A program made the position numbers and the translations under genes. This document shows, in pieces, positions 1-10,670 of a stretch of 64,000 nt of DNA (its first letter is position 1; every line of letters begins with the position of its first letter). This DNA is from Bacteroidia bacterium (lineage in GTDB: Bacteria; Bacteroidota; Bacteroidia; Bacteroidales; GWA2-32-17), in NCBI GenBank assembly GCA_016218155.1, contig JACREQ010000040.1, positions 1 through 64,000 of the forward strand, in the 5' to 3' direction. The notes under the pieces are model-generated. The model saw nothing but the letters and a program-made list of their open reading frames with translations, did not search any database and had not been told where the DNA came from.

Positions 1-617
1 ACGGTGCTGGAAAAACAACTTCATTTTATATGATTGTTGGTTTAATAAAACCTAATGACGGAAAAATTTTTTTAGATGATGTTGAAATCACTAAAGAACC
101 TGTTTATCGCAGAGCTCAGATGGGAATTGGATATCTTGCTCAGGAGGCATCAGTTTTCAGACAAATGACAGTCGAGGATAATATTTTATCAATTCTCGAA
201 TTATCAAAACTCTCTAAGGTGGAACAAAAAAATAAACTAGAATCCTTATTGGAAGAATTTGGGTTAAACAGAATAAGAAAAAGTTTAGGAATTCAACTTT
301 CCGGTGGTGAAAGAAGAAGAACAGAAATTGCCCGTGCATTAGCCTTAAGTCCAAAATTTATTTTACTTGACGAGCCATTTGCTGGAGTTGACCCAATTGC
401 TGTTGAGGATATACAGGAAATTGTATCAAAACTTAAAGAAAAAAACATCGGCATTCTAATTACTGATCATAACGTACATGAAACTCTTACCATTACTGAT
501 AGAGCATATTTATTAATTGAAGGTAAAATATTTAAATCCGGAACAGCTGAAGAGCTTAGTGAAGACGAACAGGTCAGGAAATTATATCTTGGAAAGAATT
601 TCGAACTAAGAAAATAA
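1..617 (+). CDS. lptB: LPS export ABC transporter ATPase LptB (5'-truncated)
   Basis: The gene enters from outside the window. The reading frame begins inside the Walker A loop (GAGKTT at bases 3-20), so roughly the first 40 residues are missing. LptB is the cytoplasmic ATPase that powers lipopolysaccharide extraction from the inner membrane by LptFG. Visible motifs are the Q-loop ([11 protein letters not shown]), the ABC signature ([16 protein letters not shown]), Walker B followed by the catalytic Glu ([13 protein letters not shown]) and the switch His (ITDHNV). The pattern GYLAQE-SVFR and the ending YLGKNFEL are characteristic of LptB rather than of amino-acid transporters. The next gene begins about 105 bases downstream and is unrelated, so lptB is likely the last gene of its unit. 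Confidence 0.93.
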   Translation, partial: GAGKTTSFYMIVGLIKPNDGKIFLDDVEITKEPVYRRAQMGIGYLAQEASVFRQMTVEDNILSILELSKLSKVEQKNKLESLLEEFGLNRIRKSLGIQLSGGERRRTEIARALALSPKFILLDEPFAGVDPIAVEDIQEIVSKLKEKNIGILITDHNVHETLTITDRAYLLIEGKIFKSGTAEELSEDEQVRKLYLGKNFELRK

Positions 618-722
618 TATTCATATACTTAATATTATATTTTGAAATTTATTTGTTTCAAAATTAATTTGTATTTTTCGTTTTTTTTTACTCATTTTTT
701 ATAAAATCATTAACATTTATCA

Positions 723-3700
723 ATGTCTTTTAGATATTACATATTTGTATTTTTCACTTTTATTGCATTTAATGGCTTTACACAAGATACTACCATTATT
801 AAAAAATGGAAGGTCACAAAAGCTGGAAAACCCGAAGTTAAACCAGCTGGGATTCAATATTTTTTCCGCAAATTTGATATGGAACAAGGAATTGGCAATC
901 CATACATTCTAAGAATAAGAGAAAATAAAAAAGGTGAAATTTTATTTGGAACATCTGGCAATGGTGCAGGCATATTTAACGGATATATTTTTAAATTTTT
1001 TAATTTATCAAACGGATTAAAAAATAATATTGTGCAAGATGTTTTTGAAGACAATTTAGGAAAACTATGGATAGCTACTTCAGGTGGAGGAGTAAGTGTA
1101 TTTGATGGAAATTCATTTAAAAATTTTGATAAATCAAACGGACTACCTGACAACTCAGTATGGATAATTTTTCAGGATTCTAAAAATCAAATATGGTTTG
1201 GTACTGAGAATGGAGGTGTATGTTGTTATAACGGAAAGACTTTCCAAATTTTTTCTAAAAAAGATGGATTATGCAGTCAGAATATAAGAGAAATTTTTGA
1301 AGATAAACATGGAAATTTATGGTTTGGCAGTAATACAGAAGGTTTAAGTATATATGATGGAAAAAGCTTTAAAAACTACAATACAAAAAACGGATTAACC
1401 TGTAATGGAGTTTTAGGAATTGATGAAGACTATGAAGGTAAAATCTGGATTGCAACATACGGAGGTGGATTAATTTCATTTAAAAATGAAACTTTCAATT
1501 ATTATGGAAAAGTGCAGGGATTAAGTAATTTAAATACATGCGATGTGTTATGTGATTCAAAAAATAATATCTGGATTGCAACTTCAGGTAGTGGAATATT
1601 TTTATATAATGGAAAAGAATTTAAGCCATTTTCTGTAAATGAAGGGTTATCAAATAACATAGTTTTAAGTTTACTTGAAGACAAATATGGGAACATATGG
1701 GTAGCTACCTATGGCGGAGGAATATGTCAATATACAGCAAAACAATTTACATATTTAAGCGAATCAGAAGGATTACCTGGTAATGTTATAAGAAGTATTT
1801 CTATAAAAAATGACACTAACATTGTTTTCTGTTCCTCAGGCGGAGGAATATGTTTTTATAATGGCAATTTATTTAATACATATACAACAACACAGGGACT
1901 ATCATCAAACTTCATTCTATCATCTGAATTTGACAAATCAAATAATCTGTGGATGGCAAGTTCAGGAGGTGGAATTATGAAATATGATGGCAATAATTTC
2001 TATAATTTAACAACTGAGCATGGATTAAAAACCAATTTTTTTCTTTCTATTCTTATTGGTAACAAAAATGAAATTTATGCTGGTGGTTATGGTGGTGGTC
2101 TTTCTATTATTAAAAATGATACAATAATTCATTACGGCTCCAAGGATAGCTTACCCTCAATCTTTATAAATTCCATAACACAAGACACTAAACATAACGT
2201 ATGGATTGGAACAGAAACAGGTTTATATATTTTAACAAATGGTAAGATATCTAAACTTTATCCGGATGTTTTTAGTAAAAACACACCTGTTATATCTTTA
2301 TATTGTGATAATAAAAATAGGATATGGATTGGAACTGACGGTCAGGGTTTGTTTCAACTTAAAGACAAAACCTTACTTAACTTAAAAGAAGAAAATGGAT
2401 TATGCAATAATCATATTAAATCTATACTAGCTGATAACACAGATGGAATATGGATTGGTACTGCTAATGGGATATCATTTCTTAAACCAAAATCAAAAAA
2501 CATTAATTCATTATCAGATTATGAAATTCAAAACTATAGTAGAGTTGAAGGTTATACAGGCAGTACTTGTATGGCGAATTCTATTTGTATTGATAACAAT
2601 GAGATAATATGGATTGGAACAGGCAGAAAATTACTTTGTATTAATCCAAAATTAAAAGAAATAAATAATATTCAACCATCTGTTATTATTGAATCAATTG
2701 AGTTATTTTATAAAAACATCAATTGGAAAAATTATTTAGATTCCGGATTAGTTTATTTTAACAAATTAGAGAATTGGACTAAACTTCCTATTGGTCTTGT
2801 ACTTCCTTATAATCTTAATCATTTTACATTTTGTTATTCAGGCATAAATTTAAATTGCCCTGAAAAAACAAAATATAGCTTTATTTTAGAAGGAATGGAT
2901 CATCAATGGAGTCCACCAACAAGTGAAAAAAAGGCAACATACAGTAATCTCCCTTCAGGAAAATACACATTCAAGGTAATTTCCATTAATGAAAATGGTA
3001 TAAAGTCTACCGAGATTGCTCAATTCCATTTCGAAATAGAAACCCCTTGGTGGGAACAAATTTGGTTTAGAATATTGGCATTTCTCTTTTTAATTTTTAT
3101 AATTCTTGTAATTATTAAGCTTCGTGAACAAAAACTAATAAAAGCAAAAGTTTTACTTGAGAATACTGTAAATGAAAGAACAGCAGAAGTTGTTAAGCAA
3201 AGAGATGAAATTCTAATAAAGAACCAGACTTTAAATCAACAAAAAGAAGAAATAACAGCACAGCGGGACGAAATTGAATCTCAACGTGATGAAATTCTTG
3301 CTCAACGTGACCTTGTAACAATTCAAAAAGAACAGATTGAAGAAATTCATAATGAAATTTCTCAAAGTATTGATTATGCGACAAGACTACAAACTGCAAT
3401 TTTGCCAGACATAAATCAAATCAAACAATACATTTCAGATTGTTTCGTAATTTATAAGCCAAAAGATAAAGTAAGTGGTGATTTTTATTGGTTTGCTAAA
3501 GTTGAAAACAATTTAATTATTACGGTTGCAGATTGCACAGGACATGGTGTTCCTGGTGCTTTTATGAGTATGCTTGGTTCATCTTTGTTAAGAGAAATAG
3601 TAATTAAAGAATATATAACACAACCTGCAATAATTTTAAGGCGTTTACGTAAAGAAATTATTAACATTCTTAAGCAAAAAGGCGAAAGTGGAGAACAGAA

Positions 3701-4154
3701 AGATGGTATGGACATGTCGCTCATAACAATTAACATTGACACATTGGACATGCAATTTGCCGGTGCAAATAACCCTATTTATATAATCAAAAAGTCCGAA
3801 AACGAAGAGCTTTCAACTTCAGACTTTTCCGAAGGGATGCCTTCAGCACAACTTTATGAACTAAAGGGCGATAAAATGCCTGTTGCAATTCACGAGAGAA
3901 TGGACTCATTTAATAACACAAACATTCAAATTAAAAAAGGAGATTACATTTATCTTTTTAGTGATGGGTTTGCCGATCAGTTTGGAGGCCCTAAAGGCAA
4001 AAAATTTATGTATAAACAATTTAAAGAACTTTTACTTTCGGTCTCGCAAAAGCCTATGCACGAACAAAAAACAATAATTACCAATTCTCTTACTAATTGG
4101 ATTGGTAATGGAGAACAAGTTGATGACATCACATTAATTGGAATAAAAATATAA
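723..4154 (+). CDS. Membrane sensor: two-component-type beta-propeller, Y_Y_Y domain, SpoIIE/PP2C phosphatase
   Basis: This 1143-residue protein starts with a signal peptide (about residues 1-20). A long periplasmic region follows, with about 13 repeats of the Reg_prop type (patterns like NGL-x-N-x(8)-D-x-G-x-IWIGT-x-GGG) to about residue 650. Next come a Y_Y_Y immunoglobulin-like domain (about 690-775), one transmembrane helix (about 779-800), a Q/E/R-rich coiled coil with repeated QRDEI (about 805-890) and a C-terminal SpoIIE-type PP2C phosphatase. The phosphatase shows VSGDFYW, ADCTGHGVPGAFMSM, SDGFADQFGG and VDDIT, which supply the metal-binding aspartates. The architecture is a hybrid two-component sensor with the kinase replaced by a Ser/Thr phosphatase, probably acting on an anti-sigma antagonist or similar partner. 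It leads a tandem of three such genes; the next starts 4 bases after its stop. The ligand is unknown. Confidence 0.9.
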   Translation: MSFRYYIFVFFTFIAFNGFTQDTTIIKKWKVTKAGKPEVKPAGIQYFFRKFDMEQGIGNPYILRIRENKKGEILFGTSGNGAGIFNGYIFKFFNLSNGLKNNIVQDVFEDNLGKLWIATSGGGVSVFDGNSFKNFDKSNGLPDNSVWIIFQDSKNQIWFGTENGGVCCYNGKTFQIFSKKDGLCSQNIREIFEDKHGNLWFGSNTEGLSIYDGKSFKNYNTKNGLTCNGVLGIDEDYEGKIWIATYGGGLISFKNETFNYYGKVQGLSNLNTCDVLCDSKNNIWIATSGSGIFLYNGKEFKPFSVNEGLSNNIVLSLLEDKYGNIWVATYGGGICQYTAKQFTYLSESEGLPGNVIRSISIKNDTNIVFCSSGGGICFYNGNLFNTYTTTQGLSSNFILSSEFDKSNNLWMASSGGGIMKYDGNNFYNLTTEHGLKTNFFLSILIGNKNEIYAGGYGGGLSIIKNDTIIHYGSKDSLPSIFINSITQDTKHNVWIGTETGLYILTNGKISKLYPDVFSKNTPVISLYCDNKNRIWIGTDGQGLFQLKDKTLLNLKEENGLCNNHIKSILADNTDGIWIGTANGISFLKPKSKNINSLSDYEIQNYSRVEGYTGSTCMANSICIDNNEIIWIGTGRKLLCINPKLKEINNIQPSVIIESIELFYKNINWKNYLDSGLVYFNKLENWTKLPIGLVLPYNLNHFTFCYSGINLNCPEKTKYSFILEGMDHQWSPPTSEKKATYSNLPSGKYTFKVISINENGIKSTEIAQFHFEIETPWWEQIWFRILAFLFLIFIILVIIKLREQKLIKAKVLLENTVNERTAEVVKQRDEILIKNQTLNQQKEEITAQRDEIESQRDEILAQRDLVTIQKEQIEEIHNEISQSIDYATRLQTAILPDINQIKQYISDCFVIYKPKDKVSGDFYWFAKVENNLIITVADCTGHGVPGAFMSMLGSSLLREIVIKEYITQPAIILRRLRKEIINILKQKGESGEQKDGMDMSLITINIDTLDMQFAGANNPIYIIKKSENEELSTSDFSEGMPSAQLYELKGDKMPVAIHERMDSFNNTNIQIKKGDYIYLFSDGFADQFGGPKGKKFMYKQFKELLLSVSQKPMHEQKTIITNSLTNWIGNGEQVDDITLIGIKI

Positions 4155-4158
4155 TAAG

Positions 4159-6534
4159 ATGAATTGTTACAAACAATATATAAAATATTATATATGCACA
4201 TTTATTTTTGCTGCATTGTTTTACAGTAATTCATCTGCTACAAAAAATCTAGACAGTTTGTTTATTGATTTTGCTAAAAGTAAGACCGACAAAGATAGAA
4301 TTATTGCAATGTCTGCAATTGCATACGAATACACTAACACAAACTTAGATAGTGCAACAATCTGGGCAGATAAAGCCTTAAATCTGTCTAAAAAAATCAG
4401 TTTTAAAAGAGGCATTGCAACATCTTTCAGTACAAAAGGAATTATATATGAACTTCAGGGCAAATATGATCTTGCGTTAGACAATCACCTTAGATGTCTT
4501 GATATTGCACAACAATTAAGCGACACAAGTAATATTTCATCAGCATTAAATAATATTGCAATAGTTTATGATTACATGGGAAACTACCAGAAATCTTTAG
4601 ACTATCAGTTTAAAAGTTTAAATTACGCTATATTGTTAAAAGATAGCGACAATATTGCAAGTTCATATTTAAATATTGGAATTGTTTATTATTATTTAGG
4701 AATTTTTGAAAAAGCATTAGATTATACTTTTAAAGGTTTAAAAATTCAGGAAAAAATTAACCATCCCGAAAGACTTGTTAATTTTCTGAATAATATCGGA
4801 ATGATTTATGAAAGTCAGAATAAAAATAACAAAGCACTTGAATATTATTTTCAAACAGTTGGCATATATAAATCTCAAAACAATTTACTTAATCTTGGCG
4901 ATGCATATAATAATATTGGAGTTACATATTTAAATTTAAACAAATATGATACAGCTTTAAATTATTTAGAAAAAAGCAAGAAACTAAAAGAAGAAGTTGG
5001 TAACACTGCAGGTGTAGCACAAGCATTAAGCAATACTGGACTGGTATACAAGGCGCAAAAAAAGTATTTAATGGCATTAGATTGCTATAAAAAAGCTCAG
5101 GATATTCAGTCAGAAATCGGAGATCAAAATGGTGTATTAAACAATTTAGTTTGTTTTGGAGAGCTATACCTTGAAATAAAAGATTATAAAAATGCTCTCT
5201 CATATTTCAAACAAGCAGAAATATTGGGAAAAGAAATTGGCGCAAACAACCTGATAATATCAACTTATGCCGGTCTGAGTAAAACATATTACAAAATATC
5301 AGACTTCAAAAAAGCATTTGATTATAAAGAATTATACAATAATTTAGAGGATAGCCTAAATTCATATGAGAATAATCAGAAAATGATTAGACTTGAAAGT
5401 GATTATGAATATGAGAAAAAACAGGAAAAAATTGATTATGAAAATAAAAAAAGGGAATTAGCTGCAGAAACAGAATTGCAAAAACAAAAGCTTTATCGTA
5501 ATTTTTATTTATTTGGATTTGGATTAATGATTATTCTTTCTATTGTTATTTTTAGAAGCTATAGACATAAAAAGAAAGCAAACATTATTCTTGCTCAACA
5601 AAAACGAGAAATCGAAGAAAAAAACGAGGAACTTAGTCAGCAGAAAGAAGAGATTGAATCCCAAAGGGATGAAATAACAGCACAACGAGATACGGTAACC
5701 ATCCAGAAAAATCAAATAGAAATAATTCATAACGAACAAACTTCAAGTATTCATTATGCTAAACGAATTCAGGCAGCAATGATCCCATCACTTGAGATTC
5801 TAACTAAATCTAATTATGAATATTTTTCTATTTTTCTTCCAAGAAATATAGTCTCCGGTGATTTTTACTGGACTTCAAAAGTTGATAATACTATCATTTT
5901 ATGTGTTGCCGATTGTACAGGACACGGAGTACCTGGAGCATTTATGTCAATGCTGGGTATTTCATTCCTCAACGAAATTGTAAATAAAGAAAAAATTACA
6001 AATGCTGCAACAATTTTAAATAAACTCAGAGATAATATAATATTGTCATTACAACAACAAGGTATAGAGGGTGAACAAAAAGACGGCATGGACATGGCAT
6101 TAATAACAATTAACACTGAAACATTGGAAGCACAGTTTTCAGGAGCAAATAATCCACTTTATATAGTAAAAAGTGAAAAGTCGAAAGTTAAAAGTGAAGA
6201 TGGATCCTACTTTGAACTTTCAGACTTTCAACTTTATGAACTGAAGGGTGATAAAATGCCTGTTGCAATTCATGAAAGAATGGAGCCTTTTAAAAATCAC
6301 AACTTTATGCTTCAAAAAGGTGACTGCATTTATTTGTTTAGTGATGGTTTTGCTGATCAGTTTGGAGGTCCAAAAGGCAAAAAGTTTATGTATAAACAGT
6401 TTAAGGAAATATTATTATCAAACTTCAACGAACCAATGCAATTACAAAAGAAAATATTAAATAATTCTTTAAAAAATTGGATTGGGGACTCTGAACAGGT
6501 TGATGATATAACAATAGCAGGAATTAGAATTTAA
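4159..6534 (+). CDS. TPR-repeat membrane sensor with SpoIIE/PP2C phosphatase
   Basis: This 791-residue protein has an N-terminal signal sequence and about eight tetratricopeptide repeats (about residues 50-400, patterns like ALNNIAIVYDYMGNYQKSLD). One transmembrane helix follows (about 447-468), then a coiled coil rich in QQKEEIESQRDEI (about 475-535) and a SpoIIE-type PP2C domain (about 545-791). The phosphatase motifs VSGDFYW, ADCTGHGVPGAFMSM, SDGFADQFGG and VDDIT are intact. The phosphatase half is nearly the same as in the two neighbours, while the sensor half is unrelated to theirs, which suggests tandem duplication with domain swapping. It starts 4 bases after the previous stop and ends 12 bases before the next start, so the three are probably co-transcribed. 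Signal and target are not identifiable from sequence. Confidence 0.88.
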   Translation: MNCYKQYIKYYICTFIFAALFYSNSSATKNLDSLFIDFAKSKTDKDRIIAMSAIAYEYTNTNLDSATIWADKALNLSKKISFKRGIATSFSTKGIIYELQGKYDLALDNHLRCLDIAQQLSDTSNISSALNNIAIVYDYMGNYQKSLDYQFKSLNYAILLKDSDNIASSYLNIGIVYYYLGIFEKALDYTFKGLKIQEKINHPERLVNFLNNIGMIYESQNKNNKALEYYFQTVGIYKSQNNLLNLGDAYNNIGVTYLNLNKYDTALNYLEKSKKLKEEVGNTAGVAQALSNTGLVYKAQKKYLMALDCYKKAQDIQSEIGDQNGVLNNLVCFGELYLEIKDYKNALSYFKQAEILGKEIGANNLIISTYAGLSKTYYKISDFKKAFDYKELYNNLEDSLNSYENNQKMIRLESDYEYEKKQEKIDYENKKRELAAETELQKQKLYRNFYLFGFGLMIILSIVIFRSYRHKKKANIILAQQKREIEEKNEELSQQKEEIESQRDEITAQRDTVTIQKNQIEIIHNEQTSSIHYAKRIQAAMIPSLEILTKSNYEYFSIFLPRNIVSGDFYWTSKVDNTIILCVADCTGHGVPGAFMSMLGISFLNEIVNKEKITNAATILNKLRDNIILSLQQQGIEGEQKDGMDMALITINTETLEAQFSGANNPLYIVKSEKSKVKSEDGSYFELSDFQLYELKGDKMPVAIHERMEPFKNHNFMLQKGDCIYLFSDGFADQFGGPKGKKFMYKQFKEILLSNFNEPMQLQKKILNNSLKNWIGDSEQVDDITIAGIRI

Positions 6535-6546
6535 TGGAACACTAAA

Positions 6547-9500
6547 TTGAAAACACAAGAATTAAAATATCTGAAATTTACTTTAATACTATTTTTTTGC
6601 TCGTTACAATTATTTTCTCAAAACGAGGGTTTACCTTTTATAAGAATATACACTCCAGACGAATATCACGGTTTCTTTCAGAACTGGTCAGCAGAACAAG
6701 ACAATAGAGGTGTAATGTATTTTGGTAACGGAAAAGGTATTTTAGAGTATGATGGAAAAAACTGGCGACGATTTTTTACAGAGAAAATAAGTACAGTTTT
6801 ATCTTTAGGAAAAGATAGTACTGGTAGAATATATGTTGGAGGAGAAGGCGAAATTGGTTATCTTGGTGTAGATTCTTCCGGACTTGTGCACTTTGTTTCA
6901 CTTCTGAATAAAGTACCTGAAAAAGAAAGAGATTTTAGTTATGTTTGGAATACTTATACTAATAAAGATGGGGTATATTTTGTAACACCTCAAAAAATAA
7001 TAAGAATAAACAAAAAAGAAACTAAAATATTTAAACCATACTCAGGATTTTTCACAGCTTTTATGACAGATGGAAAGTTTTTTGTTCAGGATAATGACAA
7101 AGGACTTTTAACAATAGAAAATGACTCACTCATTCAACATAAAGGATGGAATCAATTAAAAGATTTAAGAGCAATTTTTAAATCTTATAACAATTCTTAC
7201 ATAGGACTATCAGAAAATAAAGGTCTGATAAATTTTAGTGCAACTACACTTCCTCAAAACATTCCTTCACAAATTGACAAACTTAAAGATCTCAGATTTT
7301 ATAAAGGAATTAAATTATCTAACAATAATTTAGCAATTGCAACTATGTCAGGTGGTATTATTATTATCAATACTAAAGGTGAAATAATACAAATTATAAA
7401 TTCTGAAACCGGTTTAACAGGAAATTCTGTATATGCTTTGTTTAACGATTCACAAGGTGAATTATGGGCAATGCTAAGCAATGGACTAGGAAGAATTGAA
7501 GTCTCATCGCCTTTCACAATTTTTGACAAAAGATTAGGAATAACAGGCATCTGCCAGGATATTGTTAAAATAGGAAATAAATTATTAATTGCAACTCTTG
7601 ATGGTTTGTTTAAATTAAATTCTGCGAAATTTGAAAATAATAAATTTTCACCATCTTTTTTTAACGTTGTTAACAATCTAAACAACCAGACATTTTCAGT
7701 TGCAAACTATAACAATAATCCTCTTATTTGTTGGTATAGCGGAATGTTTATTATTGAAAAATTAAAAAATAAATTTATTTACCATAACAATTATGAATTA
7801 TGTGTGGAAAGTTCAAGATATTATAAGAACCTGATTTTTTATGGTGGTGGCGAGGATTTTGGATTTTTCAAAAATAAAAATAACAAATGGCAACTTTACA
7901 AACCTTCAAAAGAAATCTCTGGCGATGTATATTATATCTTAGAAGAAAAAAAGAATATCTTTTGGGCAAGTACAGCTGCAAATGGTATTTATAAAATTAA
8001 ATTAAAAGATACCATAAACTATAATACTGAGGTTACACACTTTGACAGCTCAAATGGACTACCAAATGGTTTATTAGAGGTAAGACTTTTAAACAATGAG
8101 CTACATATTGGTACACCTAATGGTATGTACCAGTTTAATGAAAAAACAAATTCTTTTTATAAATCAAAAACTTTTTTTAGTGATTCTATAGAACAATCAC
8201 AACCAATGTATAATATTTCTGAAGGAAGTGATAAATCTGTTTGGTTAATGATTAATAAAACTGTTACTCAATTAAAACATGAAAATAATAAATATATAAA
8301 ATTTGACAATCCTTTTAAAAGATTAGTTTTTAACGATCTTTATTTTATATACCCTGACAGCAATGGGATAACCTGGATTGGAACAACAGACTGTATTTAC
8401 AGATATGATTCTAAACAAAATAAAAAACTTGTTACAAATTTTAAAACAATCTTATCAAGAGTAATTTACCATAAAGACACTTTATTTAATGGATGCTATT
8501 CTGACAAAGCAGGGTTATTCTCAGTTATTCAACCGGAATGGCAAAAAAAACAACTTCCCTATTCACACAACTCATTAATTTTTGAATATGCAGCTCCTAC
8601 TTTTGACAGGGAAGAAGACAATACTTTCTCATGTTTTCTTGATGGTTTTGATGATGAGTGGTCAGATTATTCAACAATATGCAAAAAAGAATATACTAAC
8701 ATACCAGAGGGAACATATATTTTCAGAGTTAAATCAAAAAATATTTATGAAATAGAAGGTCAGGAAATAACATATGAGTTTACAATACTCGCCCCGTGGT
8801 ACAGAACTTATTTAGCATATTTTTCATATTTAATTCTCTTTATAATTTTAGTTTATTTGGGAATATGGATTAATACAAGAAGACTAAAAGCTGCAAATAT
8901 TAAACTTGAACAAATTGTAGAACAAAGAACAGAAGAGCTAAGAAAAAGAAACCAGGAAATCTTACAACAAAAAGAAGAAATTGAAACTCAGCGCGATGAA
9001 ATTGAGGCTCAACGTGACAATCTGATGCTTCTAAATGAAGAAGTTAATCAGCAAAAAGAAGAAATTGAAGCACAACGCGACTTAGTTATTAATCAGAAAG
9101 ATAAAATAGAAGAAATTCATGAAGAGCTTACTTCAAGTATTCGCTATGCACAACGAATTCAGAATGCTGTATTACCTTCAAAAGAACAAATGACAGAAAT
9201 GCTTGGCGATCATTTTGTGCTATTTCTGCCAAGAGATATTGTAAGCGGAGATTTTTTCTGGACAACAAAAATAAATAATCTACTGATTTTTTGTGTTGCA
9301 GACTGCACAGGACATGGAGTTCCAGGAGGTTTTATGAGCATGCTTGGAATTTCATTTTTAAACGAGATAGTTCTTAAAGAAGAAATAACAGCTGCTGCTG
9401 ATGTATTAAATCACCTAAGACAAAGCATAATTGAATCATTAAAACAAAAAGAAGAGAGTGATGAACACCCTTCTTCAACATTAAGGGTGCAAGATGGAAT

Positions 9501-9894
9501 GGACATTTCATTATGTGTTCTTGACACAGAAACATTAAAACTACAATTTGCTGGTGCAAATAATCCATTATACATTGTTAAAAACAATGAATTAATTGAA
9601 CTCAAAGGAGATAAAATGCCAATAGCTATACATACAAAAATGAATGAATTTACTAATCACGAATTTCAACTCTCTAAAGGTGATATTCTTTATTTAATGA
9701 GTGACGGATATGCCGATCAGTTTGGTGGTGATAAAGGTAGAAAATTCAAATATGCTAAGCTTAAGGAATTATTTGTAGAAATTAACAATTTGCCGATGAA
9801 CAAGCAGTTGGAAAAAATTGAAAATAGTTTAACAAATTGGAAAGAAAATTATTTTCAGGTAGATGATATAACAATATTAGGCTTTAAAATATAA
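6547..9894 (+). CDS. Membrane sensor: beta-propeller, Y_Y_Y domain, SpoIIE/PP2C phosphatase (TTG start)
   Basis: This 1115-residue protein is the third in the tandem. The only start that keeps the signal peptide (about residues 1-24, ending FSQN) is TTG at 6547, 12 bases after the preceding stop. The periplasmic part is a more degenerate propeller than in the first gene (about 40-640) followed by a Y_Y_Y domain (about 680-745). There is a transmembrane helix (about 755-777), a coiled coil with repeated QQKEEIEAQRD (about 785-865) and a PP2C domain (about 880-1115) with VSGDFFW, ADCTGHGVPGGFMSM, MSDGYADQFGG and VDDIT. It is probably a Ser/Thr phosphatase output of an extracytoplasmic signal. 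It converges on the next gene, with only 3 bases between the stops. Confidence 0.87.
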   Translation: MKTQELKYLKFTLILFFCSLQLFSQNEGLPFIRIYTPDEYHGFFQNWSAEQDNRGVMYFGNGKGILEYDGKNWRRFFTEKISTVLSLGKDSTGRIYVGGEGEIGYLGVDSSGLVHFVSLLNKVPEKERDFSYVWNTYTNKDGVYFVTPQKIIRINKKETKIFKPYSGFFTAFMTDGKFFVQDNDKGLLTIENDSLIQHKGWNQLKDLRAIFKSYNNSYIGLSENKGLINFSATTLPQNIPSQIDKLKDLRFYKGIKLSNNNLAIATMSGGIIIINTKGEIIQIINSETGLTGNSVYALFNDSQGELWAMLSNGLGRIEVSSPFTIFDKRLGITGICQDIVKIGNKLLIATLDGLFKLNSAKFENNKFSPSFFNVVNNLNNQTFSVANYNNNPLICWYSGMFIIEKLKNKFIYHNNYELCVESSRYYKNLIFYGGGEDFGFFKNKNNKWQLYKPSKEISGDVYYILEEKKNIFWASTAANGIYKIKLKDTINYNTEVTHFDSSNGLPNGLLEVRLLNNELHIGTPNGMYQFNEKTNSFYKSKTFFSDSIEQSQPMYNISEGSDKSVWLMINKTVTQLKHENNKYIKFDNPFKRLVFNDLYFIYPDSNGITWIGTTDCIYRYDSKQNKKLVTNFKTILSRVIYHKDTLFNGCYSDKAGLFSVIQPEWQKKQLPYSHNSLIFEYAAPTFDREEDNTFSCFLDGFDDEWSDYSTICKKEYTNIPEGTYIFRVKSKNIYEIEGQEITYEFTILAPWYRTYLAYFSYLILFIILVYLGIWINTRRLKAANIKLEQIVEQRTEELRKRNQEILQQKEEIETQRDEIEAQRDNLMLLNEEVNQQKEEIEAQRDLVINQKDKIEEIHEELTSSIRYAQRIQNAVLPSKEQMTEMLGDHFVLFLPRDIVSGDFFWTTKINNLLIFCVADCTGHGVPGGFMSMLGISFLNEIVLKEEITAAADVLNHLRQSIIESLKQKEESDEHPSSTLRVQDGMDISLCVLDTETLKLQFAGANNPLYIVKNNELIELKGDKMPIAIHTKMNEFTNHEFQLSKGDILYLMSDGYADQFGGDKGRKFKYAKLKELFVEINNLPMNKQLEKIENSLTNWKENYFQVDDITILGFKI

Positions 9895-9897
9895 TTA

Positions 9898-10530
9898 TTA
9901 CAAATTCTTAAAAAACCATTTGTCTTTAACTTCTTCGTATTTATATTCATTTATATATTTAATAGCTTCCTCGGGTGTTGCCGCAACAAAATACAAATTT
10001 CTATACTCTGGCTTTGCAAATGAGTTTTCGTAAAACTTTTCAAACAAGTCAATTAATGGTTTATAGAAATCATTTGTATTTAATATAACAATAGGTTTAG
10101 TATGATACTTAAGTTGCTTTAAAGTTATTACTTCACTAATCTCCTCAAGAGTTCCAAAACCACCTGGCAAAGCAATAAATGCCTCTGACCTTTTGCGCAT
10201 TTCAGTTTTGCGATCTGCCATATCCTTTGTGATAATAATCTCATCATCAGTTTCAGATGCTATTCCTTCAAGATTTAATCTTTCCGGTAATACACCTGTT
10301 ACCTTGCTTCCATATTTCTGGCACGATTCAGAAATTGCACCCATTAAACCAATCATTCCTCCTCCGTGAACCAGATTAAACCCACTTTCAGCAATAAGTT
10401 TACCCATAATTTTTGCAACATCAAAGTAAGAGCTGTCTAACACCTCACTAGAAGAGCAAAAAACACAAATAGCTTTTTTCTGGGGCTGATTCCCTATATT
10501 AAGATTAAGGTCAAAGTCAAAATTTTTCAT
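9898..10530 (-). CDS. LOG-family (TIGR00730-type) nucleotide phosphoribohydrolase
   Basis: The 210-residue cytosolic protein has the Rossmann-like LOG fold. GGGMIGLMG and PGGFGTLEEI form the phosphate and ribose binding site, and the catalytic Arg-Glu pair falls in the MRKR and GTLEE regions. LOG proteins cleave AMP-like nucleotides to the base plus ribose 5-phosphate; in plants this releases cytokinins, and bacterial members act on AMP or related nucleotides. It was often annotated as lysine decarboxylase, which has no support. The N-terminal extension of about 20 residues before AICVFCSSSE suits this family. The gene stands alone, converging with the sensor operon. Confidence 0.88.
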   Translation of the reverse strand: MKNFDFDLNLNIGNQPQKKAICVFCSSSEVLDSSYFDVAKIMGKLIAESGFNLVHGGGMIGLMGAISESCQKYGSKVTGVLPERLNLEGIASETDDEIIITKDMADRKTEMRKRSEAFIALPGGFGTLEEISEVITLKQLKYHTKPIVILNTNDFYKPLIDLFEKFYENSFAKPEYRNLYFVAATPEEAIKYINEYKYEEVKDKWFFKNL

Positions 10531-10670
10531 TTCTTAAAAATTAATTTCTAAACAGTTACAATACAAACTATTTTATGCAATATAAATAATTTTATACTAA
10601 AATAAAACTTCACAAAATTAATTAAAAATACAACGGTAAAAACGTTAATAGAATATTACCTATAACTACC

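Noticed and set aside
7299-7685. 128-residue frame on the minus strand inside the third sensor gene
   Set aside because: It is antisense to a well-supported propeller coding region and shows no motif.
9898-10530. Lysine decarboxylase annotation for the LOG-family protein
   Set aside because: The PGGFGTLEE motif defines phosphoribohydrolases; there is no pyridoxal-phosphate site.
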